Shown: positions 43,196 to 52,620, counted from the stretch's first letter. The stretch is DNA of 64,000 bases from Spongiibacter nanhainus (GCF_016132545.1 NZ_CP066167.1:2073001-2137000), one strand, 5' to 3'. Made by a program: numbers and translations. The notes: a model not told the origin generated them from the sequence alone.

Positions 43196-45172
43196 CACCC
43201 GGTTCCAAAAACTCTCCTGAACGTTCTGCAACAGGGGCATTTTTCCGCTGCCTTCTAGCCAGCCCCAGAAAGACCAGGAAAACCACCAGTACCGACAATT
43301 GCGCCAGGATCCCCTGCCAGGTGGATTTGACGCCGACCCAATCGAATTCAAAACTGACAGGCAATGGGGTAATACCGATAAGATCCGCTTCCTGAAGTGC
43401 CGACATCGCCTTACCCATGAGGATAAACGCCAGGGCCAGCAACAGGTAGGTGGTGACGGAAAAGAATCTGGCAATGGGTAATTTCACCGAGTAACGCACC
43501 AACACCCAGGCCAATACGGCCAAGAAAGCAGTACCGGCTACAAAGCCGCTGAATACGGATGAATATTGAGCGGCTGCAGCCTGGGTCAGCAGCGCCTGAT
43601 AAAACAAGACCGTTTCAAAGACTTCACGATAAACCGCAATAAATGCCAGCAGCGCAAGACCCCACAGGGTACCCGCAGTCAGGTGGGAGTTGATGTGCTG
43701 CTGGATATAGGCCTGCCACTGGGCAGCATGGGTTTTACTGTGCATCCAGATGCCGACATAGAGCAACACGACCGCCGCCAAAAGGGCCGCAACCCCTTCC
43801 ATGACTTCGCGGCTGGCGCCGCTGATACTCACCAGGGACTGCGCGGCAGCCCAGGTCGCAACACCGGCCACCAATGCCGTTACCCAACCCAAATGCACAT
43901 ACCGAAGTCCGTCACGCCGACCGGTTCGCACCAGCACAGTCACCAGGGCAATCACCACGAGCAGGGCTTCGAGCCCCTCCCGCAACAGAATAACCAAGCT
44001 GGCACTGAACAGGGTCGCATTGGACAAGGTAGATTCCGAAAGCAATCGATCCGCATCATCCAACCTTGCCAGCGTCCGGCTCACAGCGCTTTCCACCTCA
44101 CCCGGGGACTGTGCCTGCTTCAATAATTGCCTTATCGCCATCATATCGGCTTCGAGCGTCTGGCGAAGTGCTTTATCCTGCGCATCCAGGCTGTTTTCGA
44201 CCAATTCAAAGAAGCACTGACCGCCAGTGCTTGTGCTGTCTGATAATCGCCGCGCTGGTGCGCCTCTTGTGCTAGCAGCAGTTGGTCGCGGGTGATTTTC
44301 AGAGGATTGGTCGTTTCCTGGAATAACAGTTCTGGCTTTGCGCGCAACCGTTCGATCCCCTTCTGCGTCATCTCCGGATGTTCTGCAGCGAGTTGCGCCG
44401 GCGTGTGGTTAACCATCTGTGACAAGGTGACGCTGGGTGCCTCGCCTGTAACTTCAGAGCCGGATTGGAATGCCAATCCGCCGACATGGAACGCCAGCGA
44501 CCAGCGTTCCTCTTCCGTCAGTTGGGTAAATGCCGGCATTGCGGTATCGTCTATGCCATTGGAGATGGCGTCGTACAGGCCCAGAAGTGACCGGTTCAAG
44601 GCTCGCTCTTTGCTGGTGAAATCGGTTGGAGCGGGCTCCAGCTGTTCGGCCATCACACCATCGCCCCCACCGGCTGCGCCATGGCAAGAAGCGCACTGGC
44701 TCTCATACAACCCTTTGACGGTCGCTTTCGACAACAGATGATCCGGCAGGGACGACTGCGGCATCAGTGCCAACAACGTACCCCGCAGGCTGCCGCTCAT
44801 TTGCCGAATTGTTTCAATAGCCTGTTTGTTCTGGATGGCTTCCTGTAAAGCCTTGGCCGGATCTGTCAGGTCGCCAGCGTCGGCTGATTTATCCTGAATC
44901 TCAGAAATATTCGTCACAATGAGCTGGGAGAACTCCAGCATTTCCTGATATTCACCGTCATTGACCACATGGCCATCTTTGACGGCTTCCACGTAATCCA
45001 CAGCAATGTATTCGGCCAGCTGTGCCAATTGACGCATCTGAGCCCAGCCGTCATCACTCATCTCGGCCTGACTAGTCGCTGGAAGCAAACACGATAAGCC
45101 CAGCAGCAGTACTGAGACATTCAAAACAAATTGCTTCGGGCTTATAAAACGGTATATCCAGTGCGCCTGCAT
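43173..45172 (-). pseudogene. pbrT: pbrT-like FTR1-family Pb/Fe permease with cytochrome c domain, frameshifted
   Basis: Two overlapping frames make one PbrT-like protein of about 665 residues. The first (45172-44141) carries a signal peptide, a helical domain and a cytochrome c site ESQCASCHGAAGGGDG. Near residue 319 its frame reads into nonsense (ASLNWSKTAW). The second (44204-43173) picks up the expected sequence ...FELVENSLDAQDKALR and holds the FTR1 permease with two RExxE metal motifs (LLREGLEALL, YREVFETVLF). The shift lies at 44211-44217, and comparison with the family pattern (A-YLEGFELVE) suggests a small deletion. Intact PbrT imports Pb(II) or iron. It may be dead, or a sequencing error, or rescued by frameshifting. 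Confidence 0.83.
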
Positions 45173-45217
45173 TAACGAGATCTCTACTTGGCTTGTTGCT
45201 AATGATAATTAATCTCA

Positions 45218-45248
45218 ATTCTAATGCCTATGGTAGCTATAGAGTCAA
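45218..45248 (-). promoter_or_regulatory. Second CadR/PbrR-type operator-promoter, upstream of pbrT, with possible Fur site
   Basis: On the minus strand TTGACT (45248-45243) and TAGAAT (45223-45218) are again 19 bases apart, and CTATAG...CTATAG-like dyad (45228-45242, one mismatch) lies between. Its -35 side is identical to the operator at 42739-42769. The AT-rich sequence AATGATAATTAATCTCAATT at 45201-45220 overlaps the -10 and resembles a Fur box, suggesting joint control by iron. Confidence 0.8.
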
Positions 45249-45324
45249 GTGTGTGACTGGTTTGTTGGCATTCCTGACAACACGGCTCCTGTCGGCACAC
45301 GGGATATCCTTCTGCCTCCATTGA

Positions 45325-45503
45325 GCTGCTCTCATAACCAGTCGTACCCGCAGTCCGGGGCCGTGCAGAATGGCATTACGGTGCGTATCTTCTGTCGGAG
45401 CAACCTCACGCATCGCACTCCTCTTGCGTTTGTACACTGGACTGGTTGAGATACACCAGCATGATCATCCTGATCTTCACGGCGACCCCGGACAATGCGA
45501 TTC
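45325..45503 (-). pseudogene. Decayed cusA/czcA fragment (RND pump remnant)
   Basis: On the minus strand the frame from 45500 reads IALSGVAVKIRMIMLVYLNQ, close to the intact CusA at 60.4 kb (IALAGVAVEIGVIMLVYLNQ). It then runs into a stop, and a shifted frame continues NAILHGPGLRVRLVM against EAVLHGAGLRVRPVM in CusA. Only about 60 of some 1040 residues are left, with a frameshift and premature stop. It is a relic of a second RND pump. The surrounding gap 45249-45611 contains nothing else I can identify. Confidence 0.8.
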
Positions 45504-45611
45504 TCTAGGCGCCAACAGATTATCGATTTCTTACAAAGTGGATCCTAGCTCTTGGGCTCATTTCATGAAGAAGACCCGCTTCAGAGTGGCTTTTGGGTTG
45601 GTGCGGTATCC

Positions 45612-45722
45612 TTAAGCTGGCTTTAGCGGCTGTTCGATAAGCCCGAGGCGTTCGTAATAACGAATAGTTTCGACACTGACCCGAGCTGCTTGTGCCAGTT
45701 TACCGATGGTCAATTGACTCAT
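45612..45722 (-). pseudogene. Truncated MerR-family regulator, first 36 residues
   Basis: An open frame [31 protein letters not shown]... followed by PLKPA and a stop. It is the DNA-binding N-terminus of a MerR regulator with the rest missing. The start overlaps the end of the sensor kinase gene by 23 bases. It could make a 36-residue peptide but has no dimer helix or metal site, so I call it a remnant, probably of the same lost metal unit as the cusA fragment beside it. Confidence 0.8.
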
Positions 45723-47157
45723 CACTTTCTCCCGTAGCACTCACCTCTACATCAGCCATGCTGGGTAAGCTGATCGTGAAACGCGTAACGTCGCGCTCGG
45801 AGATCACCTTGATATTCCCCTCATGAGCTTCGACTATGGACTTGACGATAGCCAGTCCCAAACCTGTACCTTCGCTTTGGCGTTGTCGGGAGGGATCGAT
45901 CCGGTAAAACCGGTCGAAAATTCTGGGCAAATGCTCGGCTGGAATTTTCGGCCCCGGATTCTGTACGCTGAGTAATGCTCCACCCTCGCCCGATAATGCC
46001 AGCCCGACCAGCACACGCCCCCCTTCGGATGTATGACGTAGGGCATTGGACAGCAGATTGGACAATGCACGACGCAGCATGGCGCGGTCACCCTGTATAA
46101 TCGGAGTCTTGCCTTCCGATACCAATTCGATTTGCTTTTCCTCCGCCAGCGCCTCAAAAAAATCGAACAGCTCGCGCACTTCACGAGCCAGATCCAGCGG
46201 TTCCCAGACGGGCTTGAGCAGACCGTGTTCGCTTTGGGCTAGCCAGAGCATGTCATTGACCATCTTGGTCAAGCGCTCCTGTTCTTCCAGGTTTGAATAT
46301 AACAGTTCGCGATATTCTTCCAGGCTTCTGGATTTAGCCAAACCCACCTGGGTCTGGGTAATCAGGTTGGTCAGCGGCGTGCGCAATTCATGGGCGATAT
46401 CAGCGGAGAAATGAGAAAGTCGAGCAAAGCTGTCCTCCAATCGACTGATCATATGGTTAAACGAATCAACCAGCGTTTTCAGCTCCCCCGGCACGGTGTC
46501 GGGATCGAGACGCACATGCAGCCGATCCGCCTGGACATTACCCATAGACTCACTGAGAGCACGTATTGGGGCATGCCCCTGATGCACGCCATACCCGGCC
46601 GCCAGAAGAGTTATCGCCCCTGCCGCCACCATGATCACCCACAAACTGCGACGAAAATTTTCCAGAAAGTGGATATGGAAATCCATATCGATGGCAGCAA
46701 TGATGCGATAGTCCTGACCACCGATGCGAGTATCGGTGGCAGTGCCACGGTAGGTTTTGCCATCAGATTGCCAGGTGTAAAGATTGTCTACCTGGATGCG
46801 GTCCACAGGGGGATAGGTGTTCGCTTGTGGCAAAGATCCGGTGTCCACGGAACTATAGACCAAGCGTCCCGCATCGTCCCAAACTTGAAAATAGACGCCG
46901 TGATGACCAGAAACAGCTCGCGCAAGGGCGTCCTCCGGAGCCAATGCCTGATCCTTCGCCATTTGCAGAGCCTTCTCAACAGCACGAGTGATCACCACCA
47001 ATTCGTCGGCATCCTGTTCAGCAAAATGGCGCTCTACCTCGTTTTGCACCAAATGGCCGATCATCAGCAAGCTCAAACCGATAGCGACCGCGACAAACAG
47101 CATCACACGGCTGTTGAGTGACAGTGGTCGCCTCCGGGCGAGGCTAACTTTCCTCAT
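45700..47157 (-). CDS. cusS: Heavy-metal sensor histidine kinase (CusS/CopS-like)
   Basis: A 485-residue membrane kinase. A first membrane segment ([20 protein letters not shown]), a periplasmic sensor of about 130 residues and a second segment ([19 protein letters not shown]) are followed by HAMP, the phospho-acceptor [15 protein letters not shown] and ATP-binding boxes ([19 protein letters not shown]). It should phosphorylate the response regulator gene just upstream, with which it overlaps by 14 bases (start ATG 47157). It senses periplasmic Cu/Ag or Zn/Cd; the divergent copAB operon favours copper. Confidence 0.9.
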   Translation of the reverse strand: MRKVSLARRRPLSLNSRVMLFVAVAIGLSLLMIGHLVQNEVERHFAEQDADELVVITRAVEKALQMAKDQALAPEDALARAVSGHHGVYFQVWDDAGRLVYSSVDTGSLPQANTYPPVDRIQVDNLYTWQSDGKTYRGTATDTRIGGQDYRIIAAIDMDFHIHFLENFRRSLWVIMVAAGAITLLAAGYGVHQGHAPIRALSESMGNVQADRLHVRLDPDTVPGELKTLVDSFNHMISRLEDSFARLSHFSADIAHELRTPLTNLITQTQVGLAKSRSLEEYRELLYSNLEEQERLTKMVNDMLWLAQSEHGLLKPVWEPLDLAREVRELFDFFEALAEEKQIELVSEGKTPIIQGDRAMLRRALSNLLSNALRHTSEGGRVLVGLALSGEGGALLSVQNPGPKIPAEHLPRIFDRFYRIDPSRQRQSEGTGLGLAIVKSIVEAHEGNIKVISERDVTRFTISLPSMADVEVSATGESDESIDHR

Positions 47158-47836
47158 GGTCGTCCTCAACCTCCAGCTTGTAACCCATGCCACGCACGGT
47201 GTGAATCAGCTTGGGCTCAAAATCGTCATCGATTTTTGCCCTTAGGCGCCGTATGGCCACGTCAATGACATTGGTGTCGGAATCGAAGTTCATGTCCCAC
47301 ACCTGGGAGGCGATAAGGGAGCGCGGCAATACTTCGCCCTGTCGCCGGACCAACAGCTCCAGCAAGCAAAACTCCTTGTGGCTGAGATTGATCTTACGCC
47401 CAGCGCGCGTGGCCCGGTGACGCGGTAAATCCAGGGTGAGGTCGGCAACTTTGATCTGATCGGTCATCACCGGCACCGTACTGCGACGCAACAGAGTGCG
47501 CACCCGAGCCAGCAGCTCGGCAAAGGCGAAGGGCTTGACCAGGTAATCGTCAGCACCCAGCTCCAAGCCCTTTACGCGGTCATCCACGCTGTCGCGGGCG
47601 GTTAGGAACAGCACTGGCGTCTGACGGCCAGCCTCGCGCAGTGACTGCACGATTCGCCAGCCGTCGACGTCCGGCAGCATGACGTCCAGCACCAGTAAAT
47701 CAAAGGTTTCTGTCATCGCCAAATGATGGCCGTCGAGGCCATTGCGCGCCAACGTGACCAGAAAGCCAGCCTCGGTCAGCCCCTGCTGTACATAATCGCC
47801 GGTCTTGATTTCGTCTTCGACCACCAATAGCCGCAT
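47144..47836 (-). CDS. cusR: OmpR-family response regulator (CusR/CopR-like)
   Basis: A 230-residue regulator: receiver domain ([20 protein letters not shown], phospho-acceptor Asp in [14 protein letters not shown], switch lysine in [10 protein letters not shown]) and an OmpR winged helix ([37 protein letters not shown]). It matches the CusR/CopR/CzcR group. It is divergent from copA, and a Cus-type box lies between. First gene of the two-component operon. Confidence 0.93.
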   Translation of the reverse strand: MRLLVVEDEIKTGDYVQQGLTEAGFLVTLARNGLDGHHLAMTETFDLLVLDVMLPDVDGWRIVQSLREAGRQTPVLFLTARDSVDDRVKGLELGADDYLVKPFAFAELLARVRTLLRRSTVPVMTDQIKVADLTLDLPRHRATRAGRKINLSHKEFCLLELLVRRQGEVLPRSLIASQVWDMNFDSDTNVIDVAIRRLRAKIDDDFEPKLIHTVRGMGYKLEVEDDHEES

Positions 47837-47927
47837 CGTTGCCCTGCTCCGTATGTTCAGAATGGCGTGTCAGAATGGGTTTGGAAACAGCCTAACCCGG
47901 GCTAACCCACAAGAAGATGACACCCAG

Positions 47928-47943
47928 ATTACAACTTTGTCAT
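47928..47943. promoter_or_regulatory. Cus/Cop-type response-regulator box
   Basis: ATTACAA-CT-TTGTCAT is an imperfect dyad (one mismatch) of the kind bound by CusR and CopR. It lies between the divergent cusR-like gene (92 bases away) and copA (91 bases away), and is extended by TTTTGA on the copA side. Confidence 0.7.
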
Positions 47944-48033
47944 TTTGAAGTCATGCGGGTGACAGGCTCGGCTGGCTAGTATGCGGAATCAGAACGTGGA
48001 ACCACCATCACTTATTCGAAAAGAGATTGACTC

Positions 48034-49908
48034 ATGACCCATGGTTTCCCCCGACCCAAGCAGCCCTGGCAGCTTAGTCGCCGCCGCTTCGTGCAGGGCC
48101 TTGCAGCCGGTGGCGTGCTGGCCGCCACACCGTCCTGGTTGCAGGCCGCCGCAAAAGGCGCGACCGCGCTGGGCTCGGCACCGGTACTCAGCGGCCGTGA
48201 AATCGACCTGGTAATCGCCGCAACACCTGTCAATTTTACCGGTGTCACACGTATGGCGACCACCATCAACGGTTCCATTCCGGCACCGACGCTACGGCTG
48301 CGCGAGGGCGATGACGTCACCATCCGCGTCACCAACCGATTACCTGTTTCTACCTCTATTCACTGGCACGGCATCTTGCTGCCCTATCAAATGGATGGTG
48401 TGCCGGGGATCAGCTACCCAGGCATCGCACCGGGAGAAACCTTTGTTTACCGCTTTACCCTCCGCCAGAGCGGCACCTATTGGTACCACAGTCACTCCGG
48501 CTTTCAGGAGATGACCGGGATGTATGGCGCCCTGATTATTGAGCCGCGGGCAGGCGAAAGACACCGTGCCGACCAGGATTATGTGGTGCAGCTGTCCGAC
48601 TGGACCGACGAAGATCCAATGCATACCTTCAGCAAGCTGAAAGTACAAAGCGATGTCTACAACTTCAATCAGCCCACCTTTTTCGATTTCACAGCCGATG
48701 TTTCAAAGATGGGCTTACAGGCAGCCCTGGAAAAGCGCCAGATGTGGAACCAGATGCGGATGAACCCGACCGATCTGGCGGACCTGTCGGCGGCCACCCT
48801 CACCTTCCTAATGAATGGCACCACCCCGGCGGGCAATTGGAGCGGGTTGTTCCAGCGCGGTGATCGCGTACGGCTTCGTTTTATTAATGCCGCCAGCAAC
48901 AGCTTTTACGATATCCGCATTCCGGGTTTGAAGCTAACGGTGATCCAAGCGGATGGTCAGGATGTTGAACCTGTCACTGTGGATGAATTCCGTTTCGGCC
49001 CCGGAGAAACCTACGATGTCATGGTCGAACCGCGGGACGATGCTTACACCATCTTTGCCCAGAGCATGGAACGCAGCGGCTATGCCCGCGGCACCCTGAC
49101 CGTGCGGCAAGGCTTAACCGCTCCAGTACCAGATCCTGACCCGGTTGAGTGGTTGACCATGGCTGACATGATGGGGGCTATGAGTCATGGCACTGGTCAC
49201 GAAGGCATGAATCATAGCGGTATGGATCAGGGGTCCATGAGTATGGGTGCCATGGATCACAGCACCATGGATCATTCCCAGATGCACGGCGGCATGGCCA
49301 TGGATCACAGTATGCACGGCGTGCAGCGGGCTTCTGATAACCCTCTTGCCAAACCCTCATCCACCATACGCCACGCCCGAACCGAATACGGCGCTTCGGT
49401 GGATATGCGAGTGGACATGCCACGCACCAATCTCGACGATCCGGGTATTGGCTTGCGCAACTTAAGCCAGCGTGGGTTGCGCCCACAGGGCCACCGAGTG
49501 CTGACGCTGGCCGACCTAAAATCCATCGATGGTGTGCTGGATGACCGCCGCCCGCCCGCGAGGGAGCTGGAACTACATCTTACCGGCAATATGGAACGCT
49601 ATAGCTGGTCTTTCGACGGACTCGAATTCGGTAAAAGCACACCGGTCTCCCTGCGCCACAATGAACGCGTTAGAATTATTCTGCAAAACGACACCATGAT
49701 GACCCACCCAATGCATTTACACGGCATGTGGAGCGAACTGGAAACCGATCAGGGTGAATTGCGGGCCCGCCGCCATACCATTCCCGTGCAACCAGCGCAG
49801 CGTATCAGTTACCTGACCACACCCCATGACTTGGGCCGCTGGGCCTGGCATTGCCATCTGCTGTTTCATATGGACGCGGGCATGTTCCGCGAAGTGGTAG
49901 TGTCATGA
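48034..49908 (+). CDS. copA: Multicopper oxidase CopA (copper resistance)
   Basis: A 624-residue periplasmic multicopper oxidase of the CopA/PcoA type that oxidises Cu(I). The Tat signal SRRRFVQGLAAGGVLA is near residue 10. Copper ligands appear in SIHWHGILLP, YWYHSHSGFQE, HPMHLHGMW and the C-terminal AWHCHLLFHMDAGMF (type 1 and trinuclear sites). A Met/His/Asp-rich insert (about residues 375-430, repeated MDHS and GMNHSGM units) is the copper-binding segment. It is translationally coupled to copB (ATGA). This CopA is not the P-type ATPase of the same name at 56609. Confidence 0.95.
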   Translation: MTHGFPRPKQPWQLSRRRFVQGLAAGGVLAATPSWLQAAAKGATALGSAPVLSGREIDLVIAATPVNFTGVTRMATTINGSIPAPTLRLREGDDVTIRVTNRLPVSTSIHWHGILLPYQMDGVPGISYPGIAPGETFVYRFTLRQSGTYWYHSHSGFQEMTGMYGALIIEPRAGERHRADQDYVVQLSDWTDEDPMHTFSKLKVQSDVYNFNQPTFFDFTADVSKMGLQAALEKRQMWNQMRMNPTDLADLSAATLTFLMNGTTPAGNWSGLFQRGDRVRLRFINAASNSFYDIRIPGLKLTVIQADGQDVEPVTVDEFRFGPGETYDVMVEPRDDAYTIFAQSMERSGYARGTLTVRQGLTAPVPDPDPVEWLTMADMMGAMSHGTGHEGMNHSGMDQGSMSMGAMDHSTMDHSQMHGGMAMDHSMHGVQRASDNPLAKPSSTIRHARTEYGASVDMRVDMPRTNLDDPGIGLRNLSQRGLRPQGHRVLTLADLKSIDGVLDDRRPPARELELHLTGNMERYSWSFDGLEFGKSTPVSLRHNERVRIILQNDTMMTHPMHLHGMWSELETDQGELRARRHTIPVQPAQRISYLTTPHDLGRWAWHCHLLFHMDAGMFREVVVS

Positions 49909-50750
49909 GGCTTAATACGGTGAAATATCTCACAACACTGGTTGTTATTGTCGGTGCCCTTCAAGTAAATACGGCCCTGGCGCAAATGGATCACGACGAG
50001 ATGCAAATGCAGGGCGGCAGCGCTCCGGCCGATGCCCGCGATCCCCACGCTTATTCCGACGGTTACACCTTGACCGAAGGCCCCTATGCACAGCCGGGGC
50101 CGCGGCAACTGAAACTGGCGGACGAACACGCCTTCTGGTCCGTTCTGGGCGATCGCCTGGAGTATCACGAAGACAGCGAGAGCACGGTTTACGATATACA
50201 GGCCTGGTATGGCACCACCTACAACCGCTTTGTCATCAAAGCGGAAGGTGATATCGCAGACGGCACACTAGAAGAAAGTTCAACCGAGCTGTTGTGGGGC
50301 CATGCGCTCAACGCCTATTTCGACACCCAATTCGGCGTCCGACTCGACCAATATGACGAAGGCAAGAACCGTCAGTGGCTGGCAATTGGTATGCAAGGCC
50401 TGGCGCCCTACTGGTTTGAGCTGGATGTTACTGCGTATGTTGGCGACGACGGTCGGACCGCACTCTCTGCCGAGGCCGAGTACGAGTTGCTGCTGACACA
50501 GCGGCTCATTTTACAGCCCCGTGCGGAACTGAATCTGTATGGCAAGGATGACCCTGATAATAGTTTGGGGGCGGGCCTCTCGGATCTCGCGCTGGGCTTG
50601 CGCCTGCGTTACGAATTCAGCCGTCAATTTTCTCCCTACATCGGTGTGGAATGGACAGACACCTATGGCGACACAGCTGATTACCGCCGTGCGGCAGGCG
50701 AAGATACGTCAGGCACCCAATTCGTCGCAGGACTGCGATTCTGGTTTTAA
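49905..50750 (+). CDS. copB: Copper resistance outer-membrane protein CopB
   Basis: A 281-residue CopB/PcoB protein: signal peptide (MRLNTVKYLTTLVVIVGALQVNTALAQ), a short Met-rich stretch (MDHDEMQMQGG), then an outer-membrane barrel (VYDIQAWYGTTYNRFVIKAEGD, LLWGHALNAYFDTQFGVRLD) ending in FVAGLRFWF. It sequesters or exports copper at the outer membrane together with CopA. The start ATG overlaps the copA stop. Confidence 0.93.
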   Translation: MRLNTVKYLTTLVVIVGALQVNTALAQMDHDEMQMQGGSAPADARDPHAYSDGYTLTEGPYAQPGPRQLKLADEHAFWSVLGDRLEYHEDSESTVYDIQAWYGTTYNRFVIKAEGDIADGTLEESSTELLWGHALNAYFDTQFGVRLDQYDEGKNRQWLAIGMQGLAPYWFELDVTAYVGDDGRTALSAEAEYELLLTQRLILQPRAELNLYGKDDPDNSLGAGLSDLALGLRLRYEFSRQFSPYIGVEWTDTYGDTADYRRAAGEDTSGTQFVAGLRFWF

Positions 50751-50807
50751 CAATAACCAAGTTGATACGGAAACTTTTCAAACACCTATGAGGAACACCT
50801 TATTACT

Positions 50808-51095
50808 ATGAAAACACTAGCCACTGTCATCGTGCTCTCCACACTGGGCATCGCTTTATCTGCACAGGCCCATGATCCTAAAGAGCATATGAAAGACGCT
50901 GAAAAGCCGGATTGTGCAGCCATGACAAATATGGATCACAGCAAGATGGATATGAATGATCCCGTGATGCAAGCCATGATGAAACAATGCATGAATGACA
51001 TGCATCATAACGACTCTAAAAAGGATCAAGCGCAGGCTGATCATCAGGACAACGAAAAAAGCTCAGGCGAGCAACATTCAGAACACCAACACTGA
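50808..51095 (+). CDS. Small periplasmic Met/His-rich copper-binding protein
   Basis: A 95-residue protein with a signal peptide (MKTLATVIVLSTLGIALSAQA) and a mature part rich in Met, His and Asp: NMDHSKMDMNDPVMQAMMKQCMNDMHH and a histidine-ending tail EQHSEHQH. No fold is evident; it is probably a copper sponge. The MDHSxM unit recurs in CopA and in the tail of CusB. GAGGAAC precedes the ATG by about 14 bases. It lies in the copAB operon. Confidence 0.75.
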   Translation: MKTLATVIVLSTLGIALSAQAHDPKEHMKDAEKPDCAAMTNMDHSKMDMNDPVMQAMMKQCMNDMHHNDSKKDQAQADHQDNEKSSGEQHSEHQH

Positions 51096-51113
51096 TCAAC
51101 CCAAGGAGTTTTC

Positions 51114-51695
51114 ATGTCGGCGCTCACCACCTTTATCAAAAGTCTGGTCATTACCGCTGTCATCGCGCTGGTGGGTGGTGGGCTGTTTCTCTATTCAGGT
51201 CTCTACCCCATGGGAGCCGATGTACCACACAATCGGCCGACCTACTGGCTACTGGAAACCTTGCGTGAACGTTCAGTTGCACGTGCTGCCAGTGACATAA
51301 AGGTTCCTGGCGACCTAAACGCACCGGAGCGGTTACTGGCGGGTGGCGCCGACTACAATGATATGTGTGCAGGGTGCCATTTGAAGCCGGGTAAAACCGA
51401 AAGTGATTTCACCCTGGGGTTATATCCCACACCACCCAACCTAACTCTAGCGGGTGATGAACATGGACACGATCATACCGGTAACACCGAAAATGACGAC
51501 GAGGCCAGTAAACGACAATTCTGGATTGTTAAACATGGCATCAAGGCCTCGGGCATGCCCGCCTGGGGACCGGGGCATGACGATGAACGTATCTGGAACA
51601 TGGTGGCGTTCCTGAAGCAGTTGCCGGAACTGTCTCCCGACCAATACCAGATACTCACCGCACGTGGGCAAGACTCGGAAGGGCATGGTCACTGA
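51114..51695 (+). CDS. Membrane-anchored c-type cytochrome
   Basis: A 193-residue protein with an N-terminal membrane anchor (LVITAVIALVGGGLFLYSGLY) and one heme site DYNDMCAGCHLKPG (CxxCH). Axial methionine may be in GIKASGMPAWGP. It ends with HDDERIWNMVAFLKQLPEL, the usual cytochrome c closing helix. Its place after copAB suggests that it passes electrons in copper oxidation or that it renews periplasmic thiols; this is inference. AAGGAG stands 6 bases before the ATG. Confidence 0.86.
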   Translation: MSALTTFIKSLVITAVIALVGGGLFLYSGLYPMGADVPHNRPTYWLLETLRERSVARAASDIKVPGDLNAPERLLAGGADYNDMCAGCHLKPGKTESDFTLGLYPTPPNLTLAGDEHGHDHTGNTENDDEASKRQFWIVKHGIKASGMPAWGPGHDDERIWNMVAFLKQLPELSPDQYQILTARGQDSEGHGH

Positions 51696-51719
51696 TATGG
51701 CACCTCATAATCCTTCGGC

Positions 51720-51974
51720 TTACTGCAAGCGGTTGTAAATAGCCGCCAGCAACCACCCGGCGATACCCGCTGACACTGACCAAGCCACCAGTCCCACAAC
51801 AACGCCAGTGAATGTCAAATGCCAACCCATCTCATTCAGTTGCATATGCACCATTTCCCCAGACATGGATAACATCATGGCGGGCATTAACATCACCAAC
51901 AGGCTGCAAGCCAGCCACAGTATCGCCGCGGTAATCGCGCTGGCTATCCCGAATTTGAACGCATTAAGTGTCAT
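51720..51974 (-). CDS. DUF5676-like two-segment membrane protein
   Basis: An 84-residue protein with two hydrophobic helices (about 8-34 and 53-80), a methionine-rich turn (VMLMPAMMLSMSGEMVHMQ) and the C-terminal pattern GLVAWSVSAGIAGWLLAAIYNRL typical of DUF5676. Function unknown. Family members often sit near Cu or Hg resistance genes. It is last in the minus-strand series, convergent with the cytochrome gene. Confidence 0.7.
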   Translation of the reverse strand: MTLNAFKFGIASAITAAILWLACSLLVMLMPAMMLSMSGEMVHMQLNEMGWHLTFTGVVVGLVAWSVSAGIAGWLLAAIYNRLQ

Positions 51975-52021
51975 GACTATTCCTCCGTTTATGGTGGTGT
52001 ATCTGCAATAAATTAGTGTCT

Positions 52022-52480
52022 CTACATATCCCCGAACCGGTTGGCAGACTGCACCATACGCATCATTTCGTGTTCCTCCAGCGACCGGAGTGATTCTATC
52101 AACTCCTTGGCAGAGGGGATATCCGCCCTTGAGGCGAGATAGCGATACAGCTCAATCACCTGCTGATGCTGATCGACAATCACCTCCATGATTTGCGCGG
52201 CATCAAGCTCGGCAAAAGGCGCGTCGCAATGTGCATGTCGGACGATAGGATGCTTTGCCACATATTCCATACACCAGGTGTTCAGCGCATGTTCATCGCC
52301 CGAGGTTTCGAAGCCATTGACAACTTTTGTGAGACTTTTTTCGTGATCGGACAGGTAAGCAAGAATCATCCGGGCCCGTTCATCCGTATTCTTGTCTGCG
52401 CAATGGGATAAGCACTGACTGAGATGTTGGTGAAATTCCCGGGTCCAGTGCAGCACATCTTTTAAGGTTTCAATTTGCAT
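52022..52480 (-). CDS. Hypothetical helical protein with His/Glu pattern
   Basis: A 152-residue all-helical protein without signal peptide. Regularly placed residues (HQHLSQCLSHC, LSDHEKSL, HPIVRHAHC, DQHQQVIELYRYLA, LEEHEMMRM) suggest a four-helix bundle binding a diiron or other metal centre, like ferritin-related or DUF2383 proteins. I cannot name the family. It lies downstream of the copper operon on the same strand. Confidence 0.6.
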   Translation of the reverse strand: MQIETLKDVLHWTREFHQHLSQCLSHCADKNTDERARMILAYLSDHEKSLTKVVNGFETSGDEHALNTWCMEYVAKHPIVRHAHCDAPFAELDAAQIMEVIVDQHQQVIELYRYLASRADIPSAKELIESLRSLEEHEMMRMVQSANRFGDM

Positions 52481-52512
52481 AATTTTTTCTCAGTTGTGGA
52501 TTGACTCATCGA

Positions 52513-52620
52513 TTAGAGTCTCAAAAAGTCACGATAGCTGCGCATACACACCACCAGTTCCTGGTGGGTGTCGATGCCCATATAGATCGCTTTAAGTGTG
52601 CTAACTTGATCCATTACCAT
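52513..52620 (-). CDS. Possible 35-residue small protein
   Basis: The open frame MVMDQVSTLKAIYMGIDTHQ... ends after FLRL. GGAG lies 5 bases before its first ATG. It fills the gap between the APC permease and the helical protein in the same direction. It has no recognised relative; the line may be an accidental frame. Confidence 0.35.
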   Translation of the reverse strand: MVMDQVSTLKAIYMGIDTHQELVVCMRSYRDFLRL

